Assembly (NCBI GenBank): GCA_963971405.1
Contig: OZ020488.1
Coordinates: 11,411,261-11,475,260, forward strand
Direction: 5' to 3'
Origin: Psococerastis gibbosa
Taxonomy: Eukaryota; Arthropoda; Insecta; Psocodea; Psocidae
Length of the DNA stretch: 64,000 bases
Within the stretch, counting starts at the first letter, position 1. The number at the start of each line of letters is the position of its first letter. The position numbers and the translations under genes are program-made. The notes beneath the pieces were generated by a model. The model ran no database searches and was not told where the DNA came from. It saw only the letters and a list, made by a program, of their open reading frames with translations. This document shows, in pieces, positions 43,791 through 54,611 of this stretch.

Positions 43791-44084
43791 ATTATGAGGT
43801 TTTGTTTACAAAATTAAATTTAAACATTAAAACGAAAAAAAATACACGAAGTTCGGGTGTTGCCCATCTAAACTGAGCCGACAATAGTGACACTGTGTCT
43901 GTTTTGGCAGCGATGTCTGGTGGACGATGCCAGAACCTCATTACGACATTCCACATCAGCGGAAACACTGCTGACACGTCTATCAGTACATCTACGTCCT
44001 CCTATCAAATCACACTGCAGAATCAAAATTAAAGGGAGGCGGCGCCAAGAAAATCAGTGGTTAGAAGTTAGAACCAAAGAAGTA
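43791..44084. other. Non-coding sequence
   Basis: No gene recognised; overlapping frames on both strands cancel each other. Confidence 0.4.
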
Positions 44085-44707
44085 TCTTCTTCTTCTGCTT
44101 CTGGCTCTACAGCCTTTGATGGGCTTTGCCCCGTTCCACAACACTCCTCCAGTTATCTCGGTTTTGTACAATGCTCTACCATCTACTGATCTATGGCGGG
44201 GTTTCCACATCAACGTCAATCGTCAATGAGAAATATGGTTTTGACGTGGCAGCAGAATTTTTAGTATGTCTTTAATGTCTGCTAAACCTTCAATTTCACA
44301 TTTTTCATTGACGATTGACGTATGTGGAAACCCCGCCTAAGGACTCCAAACTCGCGAAGGTCAGTTTCAAATTAATCCTTCCAGCGTTTTCGAGGACGTC
44401 CGGCCAATCTTCTTCCAGTTATGCTTGCTTTGTACATATTTTTCGGCGCGCGGTCGTCTGACATTCTTACGACGTGTCCCAGCCATCTTTTATCTTTTTC
44501 GCTGAGTATTGCGATTATTTCGGCGTTGTTTCTTATACGCCACTCTTCGTCTTCACTTAGGGGTCCATAGATCCTCCTTGTTATCTTTCTTTCCGATTCT
44601 CGCAGTTTGTTTGCGTCCTTGACAGTAAGATGCCAGATTTCCAAGCCATATTTTCGAATCCTGATTGCTCTAGTCAGCAGTTGATGGTGAATTAGACTGT
44701 GGCTCAC
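44085..44707 (-). pseudogene. LINE C-terminal region, minus strand, split by a MITE
   Basis: The minus-strand frame 44707-44372 is open for 111 codons: RIRKYGLEIWHLTVKDANKL, RKITRRIYGPLSEDEEWRIR, KRWLGHVVRMSDDRAPKNMY and GRRLAGRPRKRWKD. This is the post-RT tail of an arthropod LINE. The continuation toward the 3' end is at 44192-44085 (VEHCTKPR-type frame, then a GAA tail). The MITE 44195-44337 interrupts it. Of all LINE remnants here this has the longest intact frame. Confidence 0.75.
44195..44337. mobile_element. MITE inserted in a LINE
   Basis: Inverted ends GGCGGGGTTTCCACATCAAC and the inverse of GGCGGGGTTTCCACATACGT, then GTCAATCGTCAATGA in both arms. Flanks TAT and TAA. Its terminus resembles the inner MITE at 26899. 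Confidence 0.75.
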
Positions 44708-45465
44708 CTTTTAGTTATTTAGTCAGGGGTCCCCCTGCTGATAGGAATTCTGGTTCCGCCCCTGCCCCATTGCCCTCCAGAGGTTGGTGGCAGACAGTTG
44801 CAGCAGCCATTGATTCCCACCAGCTGAATGTTGTCGGTCATGTTCGGCAGGTACGGTAAGTAGAGAGTTGCTCTCGTGATTGTACCTGAAATTACACGTG
44901 GCGGCGCCTTACATGTAATTTGTATATTCACCACCGCCATGACTTGTACAAATACCCCCGCTCCCGCATCAAGTCTTTCTTTTATGACTATTTTATGACG
45001 CTGTTTATTATTGTTGTCGTCATGCGGACCAGTGTCGTTAATATCGGTTCAGTTCACGTTAAGTACTGTGTGAATAAATTCTGACTAGGCGCCATAAAAA
45101 CAAAGCTCAGTTAGGAAAACTTTAAAATCAAAAATTTGAAAAGATTAAGGCCCGATACACAAGTGTCCAGTTGCCGACTTTTTTTTATTGTTGGCATATA
45201 CTTACTTTTTACTTTTACCGCGGCTTATCCTCATGGAGGGTCGGCGGCCCGACAGCAGCGTTTCCACACAGTCCTGTTCTGTGTGTCCCCGGTGGAGAGC
45301 CCCAAACTTCTAATATCCCCGGCTTTCTTCCTAGTGTAGCTCTCGGCCTCCCCATATGACTTGGTGAGTGGTTGGTGCAAAACCACAGAGTCTACATCTG
45401 AAGACTTCTTTGAGCTGGCGTGTCAAGGGGAAAATCAAGCACTTTTGTGCGGTCGCCTTCGAGTA
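44708..45465. other. Non-coding sequence
   Basis: No gene recognised. Parallel short frames at 45136-45359 overlap in two phases and are probably spurious. Confidence 0.4.
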
Positions 45466-45665
45466 AAAAAGTAAAAAATGAATTCAGTGGATTGGGCATG
45501 TGGCTCGACATCGAGCTTCAAGCTCCGAATTGTAGAGCCAGAAGATAGGGCAGAAGGCGGCAAGACAGAATCGATGGAGAGACTAGGTGAAGCGTGGCCG
45601 GTCAAAGATGTCATCGGCTGAGGATTATGGACGACAGATGTATCTAAATAGGAAGAAGACAGTAC
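45466..45665 (+). pseudogene. LINE tail remnant
   Basis: LQWIGHVARHRASSSEL, then QNRWRD and YGRQMYLNRKKT in shifting frames: a decayed GHVAR ... RRQNRWRDE LINE tail. Confidence 0.45.
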
Positions 45666-45894
45666 TGTACTGTATGTACATACAACATTATATACATATA
45701 AATTAGGTTTACTTATTTTCCTAAGCATCTTCAAAGGATTTCTGTATAAAATTGAAGTAATAAAACTTGGTACCTAACTTACTGCATTTTGCATGTCTAT
45801 AATTATAATGTCTTCATCCAAATGCAAGAAGTACTTCGGCACCGGAATTTACGGTTGTACCTAATATTGAGAATTCTGAAATATTATGTCTTCC

Positions 45895-46360
45895 CAGTCG
45901 TTCTTTACGGGATGGAGGGGTAGTCGTCGTTGCTCCTAGCTATGGAGAACAGAATCAGTGCATTTGAAATTTGGATATGCAGACGAACGCTGCGCCTATC
46001 AAGATATATCGTATCTCTAATGCTCAGATACTGAGGCGAGTGGATGCAAAAGCCAAATTGCTGCTGACGGTAAAGGAACGGAAGCTAACATGCTTCAGCA
46101 ATGTGATGAGGAACGAAAAATATCACCTTTGACCTGTTATAATTGAAGGGAAAATAGAAGAACTGACAACTGAGGGCTCCCGGCAGAAGAAGAACATCTC
46201 GATTGAAAAACCTGTGGCAGAGGTTTGGCAAGAGCATAACTTCATATATCAGACAATAGTCTCCAAAGTCCAAATTGTCATAATGATTGCCAAATCTTCG
46301 CTAGAAGAGGATTATACAGAAGAAGAACGGAACTTTATTGAATGTGTCTACTGTGTTACT
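45895..46360 (+). pseudogene. LINE family R 3' end, copy 2
   Basis: AFEIWICRRTLRLSRY-like, LLTVKERKL, NVMRNEKYHL and CHNDCQIFARRGL fragments in shifting frames. Copies at 16150, 53876 and 60830. It ends at GAACTTTATTGAATGTGTCT, immediately before a broken copy of a host-gene exon, exactly as copy 4 precedes the real exon. Confidence 0.7.
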
Positions 46361-46390
46361 ATTGCACCTATATTAATATTTTTTTCCCAA

Positions 46391-46525
46391 TTTTATCACT
46401 TTTTACCTTGGTTGAATTCAAGAATCCAGCCAGTTCTGGCGACAATGGAACATTTTTGTTTTCAGCGGTTGTATAATGACGGGGGAGGGGTAGCCAGCGC
46501 AAACCTTGTACAAACGGATTCGGAG
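46391..46525 (+). pseudogene. Broken copy of exon 3 of the secreted CUB-type gene
   Basis: Aligns with the exon at 61301-61453: ACCTTGGTTGAATTCAAGAA, CCAGTTCTGGCGACAATGG, GGGGTAGCCAGCG and CAAACGGATTCGGAGTA correspond in order. Defects: the splice acceptor CAG is CAA; about 10 bases are missing after AAGAATC; small indels disrupt the reading frame and the cysteine pattern; the end of the exon is replaced by TAAGTAAGTAAG. The preceding 40 bp and the LINE R end also match, so the duplication covers LINE plus exon. Confidence 0.8.
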
Positions 46526-46749
46526 TAAGTAAGTAAGTACCAAACACTATTATTTTGGATAGTAACAATACACAGCAAGATATAGGTATGCTATACGTTG
46601 AGTTTGCAAAATTTTGCACTGGGTAAGTAGGCTACGTATTATTTTACATTTTTAATGCATCAAAAGAGATCGTATGCAACTACTCATTGTCGAGGAGCAG
46701 GCCTTGCAGAAGCGTGAAGTAACTCAGCAATGAATCTTGTGTTTTCCAG
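46526..46749. other. Spacer after the pseudo-exon
   Basis: AT-rich. It begins with TAAGTAAGTAAGTACC, which may be a LINE-type tail or a relic of the splice donor. No gene. Confidence 0.4.
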
Positions 46750-46866
46750 TCGAGTTGCAATTCTGATTTGTGCAAAAATTACACGGAATGGGCAGGTTGC
46801 GAGGAGCAGAAACAATACGCAGATTGTGAAGATAGCGGCATGATGTATGGAGCCCGAGTAATCTAG
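46750..46866 (+). CDS. Candidate cysteine-rich exon
   Basis: After a good acceptor (TTGTGTTTTCCAG, ending 46749), 38 codons run to TAG at 46864-46866. They start SSCNSDLCKNYTEWAGCEEQ and include four cysteines spaced C-4-C-8-C-7-C, with the acidic ADCEDSG following. Small secreted or ShK-like domains have similar spacing, but this is not a confident match. If real it would be a terminal exon of an unseen gene. It could also be chance in a pseudogene area. Confidence 0.25.
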   Translation, partial: SSCNSDLCKNYTEWAGCEEQKQYADCEDSGMMYGARVI

Positions 46867-47530
46867 CTAAAGATTTATGTTTTCCTTGCTTCAATTATCA
46901 GGATATCGCAGTAGCCGTACATTTTCTACTGCTCTATCTTTTAAATTGTCATAACCTTACTAGGAGAGTGCAATTGCGTGAAAAATTGGGATGTGCTTGT
47001 GTGACTACAGAAGTTAAACTTTCAAATCAATAAAAAAATAAAAATAAAAAATAAAAATTAAAACCCCCGAAAATAAGTAAGCACAAAATCGAAAAAAATG
47101 CCCGGGACATGATTTTTATTAACACTATGGATGCATTAATTTAATTGAAATCCAAACATGGAATCAGTAGTTTGAGATTGAATACAAATCAGTAAACGGC
47201 GTTAGTGCTCTAAAAATTATATTAAGGTATAGCTGAAGAATTCAACTGGAATTCCGGAAAGCAAGATTATTGGCGCAGCTGGTTAAGCAGCAACTAACGA
47301 CTAACGACCTCCTATTGTTATGTCGTCCTAATTGGAAGGAGAAACGTTTTCGTTTTAGCATCGATCATGATTTCACAAATAAAATTGAAAATAAATAAAC
47401 TAAAAAATAACCATTTATTTGCAAACAGACCTAAAGGTTCAATAAAATGCAGAAAATTTGAGTAGGCCTACAATTTAAATTCCTTCATGGTAAAATATTG
47501 CTTTGCTAAATTACGTAAAATATACAGTAG
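46867..47530. other. Non-coding sequence
   Basis: AT-rich; nothing recognised except ATTTGCAAACAGACCTAAA near 47415, which also occurs at about 22563. Confidence 0.45.
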
Positions 47531-47538
47531 ACACTAAT

Positions 47539-47734
47539 CAGTGCCGGATTAGCCACGTAGTAAGAGTAGCAAATTTGGGGGGGGGGGGCACGTTCCAACG
47601 TCTGTCCATATTTTGCCCATATTAAATCCAGGAAAGCTTATTTGTAACAGGTTTGCTTTATTTAATGCCCTAAACTTGAGAGCTTACAGCAAACCAAGGG
47701 CTCCTTGACAGAATTTACTACAGGCCCCGCACTG
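47539..47734. mobile_element. hAT-like MITE (CAGTGCCGGATTAG termini)
   Basis: 196 bp: CAGTGCCGGATTAGCC and the inverse of CAGTGCGGGGCC. Flanks ACACTAAT and ACATTAAT (7 of 8). The terminus is a classic hAT type. G-run of 11 near 47578; no ORF. Confidence 0.8.
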
Positions 47735-47742
47735 ACATTAAT

Positions 47743-48270
47743 CATCAAACTATAAAGACATCTTGCAGCTCATAGAGTTATAGACAATTACTATCAAATT
47801 ATAAATTATTAGCGGACCTATTTCGAACGGTTCCTAAAACTTACAAAGTACCTTTCGGATCTGACAGCCATACCAGGTACCTGTACATTGGAACTCGCTT
47901 TTTATGATCCCAATGATAGAAATGTACACGTCCGCCCGGAACAACTCTAATATGGTTGACATCAACTGGGAAATCTCCGTTACCCATTGAATAAGACATT
48001 GAATTTCAATAAATCCCGAATTTTATGTGCGCGGCGCGACGGTTTGGGTGCTTGGAAGTAAGTTTCTGTGTTGGCACCATGTTCACAAACCCCCAAGACT
48101 ATTAACTTGTTCACCTATATTTATTGCCTAACCCACTTTGTTTTTGATACTCTGGGAAAATCTTGTCGTCGATTTGTTGTTTTCAAAAGTAATAACTTTA
48201 TTGAAGAAGAAACCTTAGAGGTCTTTGTATAATATTTTATTTCGAATTTGGTTGTTCCAATCAGGAGCCT
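47743..48270. other. Non-coding sequence
   Basis: No gene recognised. Confidence 0.45.
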
Positions 48271-48530
48271 CGTATTTGTACTTGGTTAAGTCATGCTTTC
48301 GCCTGTTTCATTGCTCCAATGGTAAGGTTGTCTCAGCTTGTCCATTATCGCTTGTAGCCGGTGTAGGTTGACATCAAGAACGAATACCAGTTTGCCAATG
48401 GCCTTAAAAGCATACGGAAACGATACAAATAATGTCCGAAGTACCATTTACATTCACGAAATACATGGCGTCGTTGGCATTGGGCAAGAGACCTGCGAGT
48501 ATATGCTACGATGGGTCCTAGGTCCATAAA
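48271..48530 (-). repeat. SINE2 copy, minus strand
   Basis: CTTGGTTAAGTCATGCTTTC, TCAGCTTGTCCATTATCGCT, ACCAGTTTGCCAATGGCC and CGTTGGCATTGGGCAAG, ending GGGTCCTAGGTCCATAAA. Near full length; the closest partner is 11795. Confidence 0.75.
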
Positions 48531-48689
48531 AAAACCATCAAAAAAATTACAATTTACAATTTGCCATCAGGGACTAAGCATGCTACCATTGTATTGATTG
48601 TTCTCAAAAATAGCTAAGCGTTTCAGGTGCAGTGTCTCAAAATCTTAAATGAAATGCAGTCATGTACACTTTAGCTCCTATATACTGTA

Positions 48690-48935
48690 TGTACATGTCA
48701 ATTGCAAGCATGACAGGAAGACAAATGACGCGACGTCCTCGTAAACGCTATATGAGCTGGAAACTGACCTTCGCAAGTTGGAAGTCCGTAGATGGTGGAG
48801 CGTTGTACAAAACCGAGATGACTGGAGGAGTGTTGTCATCAAAGGCTGTAGAGCTAGAAGAAGTAGAAGAAGAAGACGAAGAAGGAGAAGACGAAGAAGA
48901 AGAAGAAGAAGAAGAAGAAGAAGAAGAAGAATACA
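48690..48935 (+). pseudogene. LINE 3' end with GAA tail
   Basis: TGRQMTRRPRKRYMSWKL then, in shifted frame, VRRWWSVVQNRDDWRSVVIK, then CRARRSRRRR running into (GAAGAC/GAAGAA)n at 48851-48932. It is the plus-strand counterpart of the 3' end at 44085-44192. All frames through the tail are low complexity. Confidence 0.7.
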
Positions 48936-49494
48936 CGCAAATTGGGTTTCGCACGCCTTTTGCAAAATTAGTTCCGGATCGGTCACACACGTAGTATTTT
49001 AAGCAACTTATTTCTTTTGATACACCATGGAATCGCCTAAATGTAATAACTTGGCACATCATAATTCATGTAGGCCTTGGTGCCATAACAACGGCTTTTG
49101 AAAGGAAGAACGGCGGTCTCACCCATGAATTGTATCTTGTATATGCAAATCGCATTATGATGGCTACTTTGATATGTTTGCAAGCAGTGCTCATAAATCC
49201 GACTGGATTGGTTGGTTTTGAGTAGCGGCCGGGCCCGTTTGGCCGGTCCCTGGCTTCTGCTAGGCAAGCGACATTGCATTTCCGGTCTACGTGATAAAGT
49301 TCGGGCGTTTACGTTCCGCAATAGCAGTCTTTTGTTTTATAATAGAGTGGTACTTCGTGCGGTTACTTTAAGGAACACGCTGAAACCTTATCAGCAAACT
49401 AATAAATTAATAATGTATAGATTTACAATTGAGGGTACTAGAAGAAAAAGGTTCCAGTTCCACTTAATTAAAATTTTCAGGGGAGACCAACAAC
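48936..49494. other. Non-coding sequence
   Basis: No gene recognised. GC-rich piece at 49220-49320 has no domain I know. Confidence 0.45.
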
Positions 49495-49590
49495 TGTAGG
49501 AAACTTCGCTGGCAAGGTGGTCCTTGTACTTGTGCAAGTTTCTGCACACCTTGCGATCGGAGACGCGTCGTTACTCGACACAAGTGTAAA
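49495..49590 (-). repeat. Family H repeat, copy 4 (partial)
   Basis: GCAAGGTGGTCCTTGTACTT and GATCGGAGACGCGTCGTTAC match the inverted copy at 24225. Confidence 0.55.
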
Positions 49591-50011
49591 TGTCTCAAAA
49601 ATAGCTTTCAATTGATGTGTAATTTGACATAGGTCTCCATTTGAAAAATCGGACATCAGATACCATCTATGACCCCTCAAAAACTCCCCCAAAAAAACAT
49701 TTATTACAACCAAAGGATTATCCATCCAACCATCTCAAAATTCCTCATTTTGTATAATAGCAGAAGTATAGGGTATGGACTATGGATGTGTGGTGTGAAT
49801 TACCCTATATACAGTATATCTTATAGGGTTTTAGAGAAAATCGAGGAAAACTGATATTGAGTTTATTCACCCAGCAGCCATCCGTTCGTCTCACTATTTT
49901 GGCTTACCTGGGCTACATACAGTATATTACTGAACATAAATTTATGTTTTTAATTAAAGCTCATAAAAAAAGTAAATTCGTGTCGGGGTGGTACTACCCG
50001 TGGTACAGGAG
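49591..50011. other. Non-coding sequence
   Basis: No gene recognised. Confidence 0.4.
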
Positions 50012-50222
50012 TTTTCAGGTTGCATCAACAGCCTCCTGTTTAACCTATCGACAGTCAGGGAAGACTGCCGGGACCGCCGGCTTTACATGCCCTCCGAAGC
50101 ATGGTAGTCAGAAGATAAATAATTGTACCACGAGAAAATTTTGGCATTCGGGTGGGACTCGAACCAGTCACATTCTGGATGATAGTCCGAGTCGTTACCT
50201 CTACGCCATTCTGACTAAAGCT
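50012..50222 (-). repeat. Diverged SINE1-like copy, minus strand
   Basis: GGGACCGCCGGCTTTACATG and CCCTCCGAAGCATGG match the SINE1 body; GGGACTCGAACCAGTCACAT is the inverse box B. The head and the sequence between head and body differ from standard SINE1, so it is a subfamily. Confidence 0.65.
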
Positions 50223-50415
50223 CATAATCTGCTGCCACCCCTGCGAGACCGTCTTCTATAGAAGTGATTGGCAACCTTTCGGTACAAGTGAGCAAAACTC
50301 CGGGTTTTCTGAAGCTGAGACCTTTCCAAAAGCGCCAATGATGGCAGAGTAATTTTCACCACAAATTGTGGTTGTCAGCAGTTGTTTCTAAAATAAATAA
50401 AAAATAAAATAAATA

Positions 50416-50612
50416 AGGACTTTTTTGTTGTTCTATTACTAAGCCAACCTAGCGGAGTTAGGGCTATAAAACCCTCTCTTACACTAAACTAAGAAGACGC
50501 GGGACCGCCTGCTTTACACGCCCTCCGAAGCATGGCCAGAAAATGTAGCCAGTGTGGGACTCGAACCAACAACCTTTCAGTCAGAGTCCGTACCATTACT
50601 CTACATGTCTTC
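50416..50612 (-). repeat. SINE1 copy, minus strand
   Basis: Full order: inverse tail (ACTAAGCCAACCTAGCGGAG), body, inverse head (GGGACTCGAACCAACAACC). It lies 85 bp from a plus-strand copy. Confidence 0.8.
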
Positions 50613-50696
50613 TTGTGGTAAAAAAGAAACAACAGAAATCACAATCTGTATGTCATGCAGCCACGATAAAAAAGTATAGAAAATTGCTACATTTTC

Positions 50697-50826
50697 TGTC
50701 TATGCTTCGGAGGGCGTGTAAATCAGGCGGTCTCGGGCTTTCCTAGTTGAGTGTAAGAGAGGCTATAAAGCCCTAACTCCGCTAGGTTGGCTTAGTAATA
50801 GAACGAAAGTCATTATTTATTTATTT
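50697..50826 (+). repeat. SINE1 copy, plus strand, 5'-truncated
   Basis: Begins in the body at TATGCTTCGGAGGGCGTGTA and ends CTAGGTTGGCTTAGTAATAG with an (ATTT)n tail. It forms an inverted pair with 50416-50612. Confidence 0.8.
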
Positions 50827-51539
50827 AAAAAAATACCCATTCGTAAGCTAAACACGAAAATGTGTCCATTCCGTGCCTTCGATGACTCGATGTTGAGAGT
50901 TATTTTTAAAATGGCAAAAAAATTATAGTTTTGCGCCACTACCGAGAGCTGAAAGCGCAAAATTGGCTCGCGGGCCACGGGTTGCCGACCACTGCTCTAT
51001 AGCTATCTCCGCCCGCGATGATTTAAAATCATATTTATCGTTCACTATGAAAACTTAATTATTGTAGTTTACCCATAGCATTACACCATGTAACTACAAA
51101 ACAACTACACAATAATATGCAGCATATCACATTACCATCAAAGTGTGTAATGTAGTTACTGTACTACAATAAAACCCATGGCAAATTATATGCATGAATT
51201 ATATATGAAGTATAGCTATAACATAATTACTTATTTGCAAGTTTTGCAATTAATGTTTAATTGAAAATTTTGATTTAGTAGTTCCGGCCTTATGATTTCA
51301 AGATTTATGTGCTTACACCTCCGCTGCTATGAATGTGATAGTTGGAGCGAATTAATATGTATATAGCGCGCTATCTACTTCACTTCTGCTATGTTGCAGA
51401 GGAAATTGTAATGTCATAAAGAAATATGGAGTGAGTTGGGGCTTAAGAAGTGCATAACATTCTTAGAAATAAGCTAGTTTATTATTGTCAAATACCAGTA
51501 AACCTTGAACTAGCACTGACCTGACATGAGAGTTTCAGG
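50827..51539. other. Non-coding sequence
   Basis: AT-rich, no gene recognised. Confidence 0.45.
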
Positions 51540-51765
51540 TGTGGCTTGAAGCATTTTTTTTACAGGTGGGAGTTGATTTTGCCCCCCCCCCCTATTTTCT
51601 TAAAAGTGAAAGCGGGGAAAGCCGCTCTCATGGATGTACGCAGCTTTTACATTAATGACCTGAGTGTTCCCCGAAAAATGAAAAATAGTAAAAAATAGGC
51701 CTGAAATATTGGGCTTTTACGAATTTTGAGAGCAGTAACAGTTAGACGTTAGATGCAAAGAACAT
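51540..51765. repeat. Family G-like DNA transposon piece
   Basis: C-run at 51583-51592, CTCATGGATGTACGCAGCTT and ATTTTGAGAGCAGTAACAG (inverse of the 55670 region). It shares these blocks with 5880-6050 and 55600-55950. Termini not found. Confidence 0.45.
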
Positions 51766-52540
51766 AACTGCGAACAAAAAAATTACCCTGAAAAACGGCG
51801 GTTTTACGCATTTTGTCAGCAAAACTTTTTAGATTTTGCAGACAAAAAAAAGTTATCGTTTTTTCAATAAATTGGCCATAAATACCGACTTCTTGCAAAA
51901 TCGTGGCGCTGTAAAATTATGACTATTAAATACAGACAAAGACTAATCGATATTACTGCATTTTTTTCCTATTTATCCTATTTAGATGGGAAATGTCAAT
52001 TTTATTAGTGGAATTTTCAGCATCGAGAAGTGCGTACCGTACCGTTTGATTGCATAGCCAAAATCTATAAGCTGCAACAGAAATTCTTCTTGCGAATTTG
52101 AGAAGTGCATACTGTACCTCCAGTAAATTCAGAAAACAATTGAAATTAACATATACAGTACTTGTCAAAGGGCACCGCCGCGACACCTGGTGGCAAAGAG
52201 TGGCATGAAAGCGTGAGGGGGACATCCGGCGCGCAGTGAATGGCTCTCTGTGCGCGGCTCATGGCCTGGAACGCGCTCCATTCCTGCTTCACTGACTCCA
52301 CCACTCCACATCCGACGGCAGCCAAATGTTCCCAGCTTCTTCGCTAAGGAAGTTGCTGGCTTGAGCTAGTTGAGCTGTGGAGATTTCTTATGGTCCGCTG
52401 CTTTGGCCGATACAGGATTAGAAATAGATTAGACTAGATTCCAAGCATATACTGTGGGGAGACCAATATTTTCCTCCCCCAGTATTCCTTGGACAAGGAC
52501 CATATATTAAACAATACAATGATAGGTACATTGATAGTGG
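51766..52540. other. Non-coding sequence
   Basis: No gene recognised. 52170-52360 is GC-rich and could be unrecognised exon or promoter sequence. Confidence 0.4.
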
Positions 52541-52602
52541 GCAAAATGAGACAAGCTTACCTTTCTTTCCATTGACGCAATGTAGCAGGCGAAAGCATAA
52601 TA
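52541..52602 (+). repeat. SINE2 3' fragment
   Basis: ATGAGACAAGCTTACCTTTC ... GCAGGCGAAAGCATAA is the SINE2 tail. Head and body are missing. Confidence 0.55.
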
Positions 52603-52654
52603 ATAATAAACAAATAATCATAATAATAAATAAAATAATAATACCTTCATCTTC

Positions 52655-52945
52655 TTCTTCAAGTTACAGCCGGCTGGCAGCAACATGTGGCATCGATGCC
52701 TTTGATCCCCTCAATCCTGGAACGTACTCTTCAGCTCCACGTTTGTATTGGCCGCTACATCCTCCACCACTTGCAGATACTCATTTTTCGGGCGCCTAAG
52801 TCGGTTGGCACCTTCTATATGGTTCCCTCTATGATGCAGCTTAGGAATTTCTCGTGTCGAAGCAAATGTCCAATCCAGTGAGCTCTTCTTGTACTTATCG
52901 ATGCACTGGAGGGGTTCCTTCGCTTATTCTGGTTAGAACCTCTTC
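52655..52945 (-). pseudogene. LINE C-terminal remnant, minus strand
   Basis: The minus strand contains GTIEGANRLRRPKNEYLQVV-like and HWIGHLLRHEKFLSCIIEGT-like segments, the GHLLRHE ... IEG tail of arthropod LINEs. Broken, no long frame. Confidence 0.5.
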
Positions 52946-53875
52946 ATTTGTAACATACCTTCATAGAGATACCGAAGTAACGGCGGAGGAAATATTAAAT
53001 GAGTCCGCGGTTTAGCATCCGCGCAGAATGCAACAAGCTTAATAGACTTTCCATCCACTAGTTCAGTCCCCCCCCCCCTCCTCTAAAAATTATAGATCCG
53101 CTAGTGCCGGCGCAGGTACGGTGGATAAAAGAAAAAAAAGAAATGTCCTCTTGGAAACAAAATTTTAGGCCGCTAGCTATGCAGTCTCTACATGAGATGC
53201 TGATATCTGAGTATACGTTACACAGTAAATCTCGCACTAATGAAGGGGTGGGATGTACACGTGCGCAGAGGGGGTAACTGCATTATATTGCCCTCGTTTG
53301 GAGAAACTCACCCCCGCGCCTTAGGCCTGCTCTTTTTTGAAAAAAAATAGCTTTTCCGCCTGTTTAAGGGGTTGCGAACATTAAACCCCTTCATTTGGAG
53401 TTAGGGTTTGAATGAACCCGCCTCCCACCGCTTCTTTTATTTGCCGAGGGTTTTTGTGATTATTTGTTTTCCCCCTTTTTTTAGGGCTGCTTCTGTACGT
53501 CTGTGAAATTTCTTGCGATATTGAACGAGATAAAATTGAATGAAATAAAATTATGTGACCGATAAAAAATAATATAAATATTACGTATTTTGTATTGTAT
53601 TAGATGCATTAAATTAAACAGTGGTATATACATCACTTTTAATTTTTAATTATTTGTACGTTTATATTCAGCATTAGGCCATTGATGATTATAATAATTT
53701 TTTAAATACTCGTACTTTCGTAGGGACTATTGTTCGCGGGTTCTGAGTCATAAGACGTAATAAAGGTATTGACAATGTTGAAGTTATCGAGTTGAAAGGG
53801 TTAACCTAGTTTCCATAAACCGGGAGTGGACTTCTGGGTGTTGCAGTATCATAAACAAACAATTTTTTTTTGGAC
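52946..53875. other. Non-coding sequence
   Basis: C-run near 53069-53077. No gene recognised. Confidence 0.45.
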
Positions 53876-54055
53876 ATGGGGCTCCCGGCAGAAGTAGAAC
53901 ATCCTGGGTGGAAACGTGAGGCAGTGTTTTGGCAAGAGCATGACTTCCCTTTTCGGAGCAGCAGTCTCCAAGGTCCAAAATGCCATGATGATCGCCAATC
54001 TTCGATTGAAGATATATTTAATTTTCGTTAGAAGAGGGATTAAAGAAGAATAAAA
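53876..54055 (+). pseudogene. LINE family R 3' end, copy 3
   Basis: GGGCTCCCGGCAGAAGTAGA, GTGGAAACGTGAGGCAGTGT and AATGCCATGATGATCGCCAA match copies 1, 2 and 4. A short internal duplication around ATTTTCGTTAGAAGAGG follows. Only the last 180 bp remain. Confidence 0.65.
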
Positions 54056-54469
54056 TTGTTCAAGTATGGTCACTATAGTGGCGAAATAGAAAGGAAATTG
54101 CCTCAGAGCATGAGAGAGCCTGATCCAGAAAAGGTCATACAATGAAAAAAAAAAAAAAAATACATACACAAATAAACTTTTATTTAGTTTAATCCATCGT
54201 ATTTTATTACAGTACCAATCAGTGATAGTTTAATCATTTTTATAGACCACCGCTCTCCTGTCATAATAAATATGCAGTAGTTATGATTATTTTGATTCGT
54301 TATAGTAAACAACTTTCAGTATTTTTTCCAATGTTAATTTTATAGTTCAATGTCTAGTTTAAAACTTTCAAGTAACTTTGTTTTAAAATCACCTTACGAT
54401 TACAGCCATAATACGGTAATACTCCCCATAAGCCCATTTTGGCTCCACACAAACTAGTTTTTAAAATAT
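54056..54469. other. Non-coding sequence
   Basis: A-run at 54144-54160. No gene recognised. Confidence 0.45.
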
Positions 54470-54535
54470 TTGGGGTACATTACATACACAAATTAGCCTT
54501 TTGGCCTACTGTGCCCCATGCTGAGAATTGCCACC
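54470..54535 (-). repeat. LINE 3' end fragment, minus strand
   Basis: The inverse of GGGCACAGTAGGCCAAAAGG matches the 3' end of the LINE at 38699 (GGGCACAATAGGCCAATAGG). Only the terminal piece is present. Confidence 0.5.
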
Positions 54536-54611
54536 TCATGTCTTAGTAGTAAGTAGTGTTCGTCGGGTTAATAACGACTTAGGCCTCATTTTTGGGCCCA
54601 TAGAACGACCC

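Noticed and set aside
48662..49062. Four overlapping ORFs rich in Glu, Leu, Ser or Arg
   Set aside because: All pass through the (GAA)n tail of a LINE remnant; low complexity in every frame.
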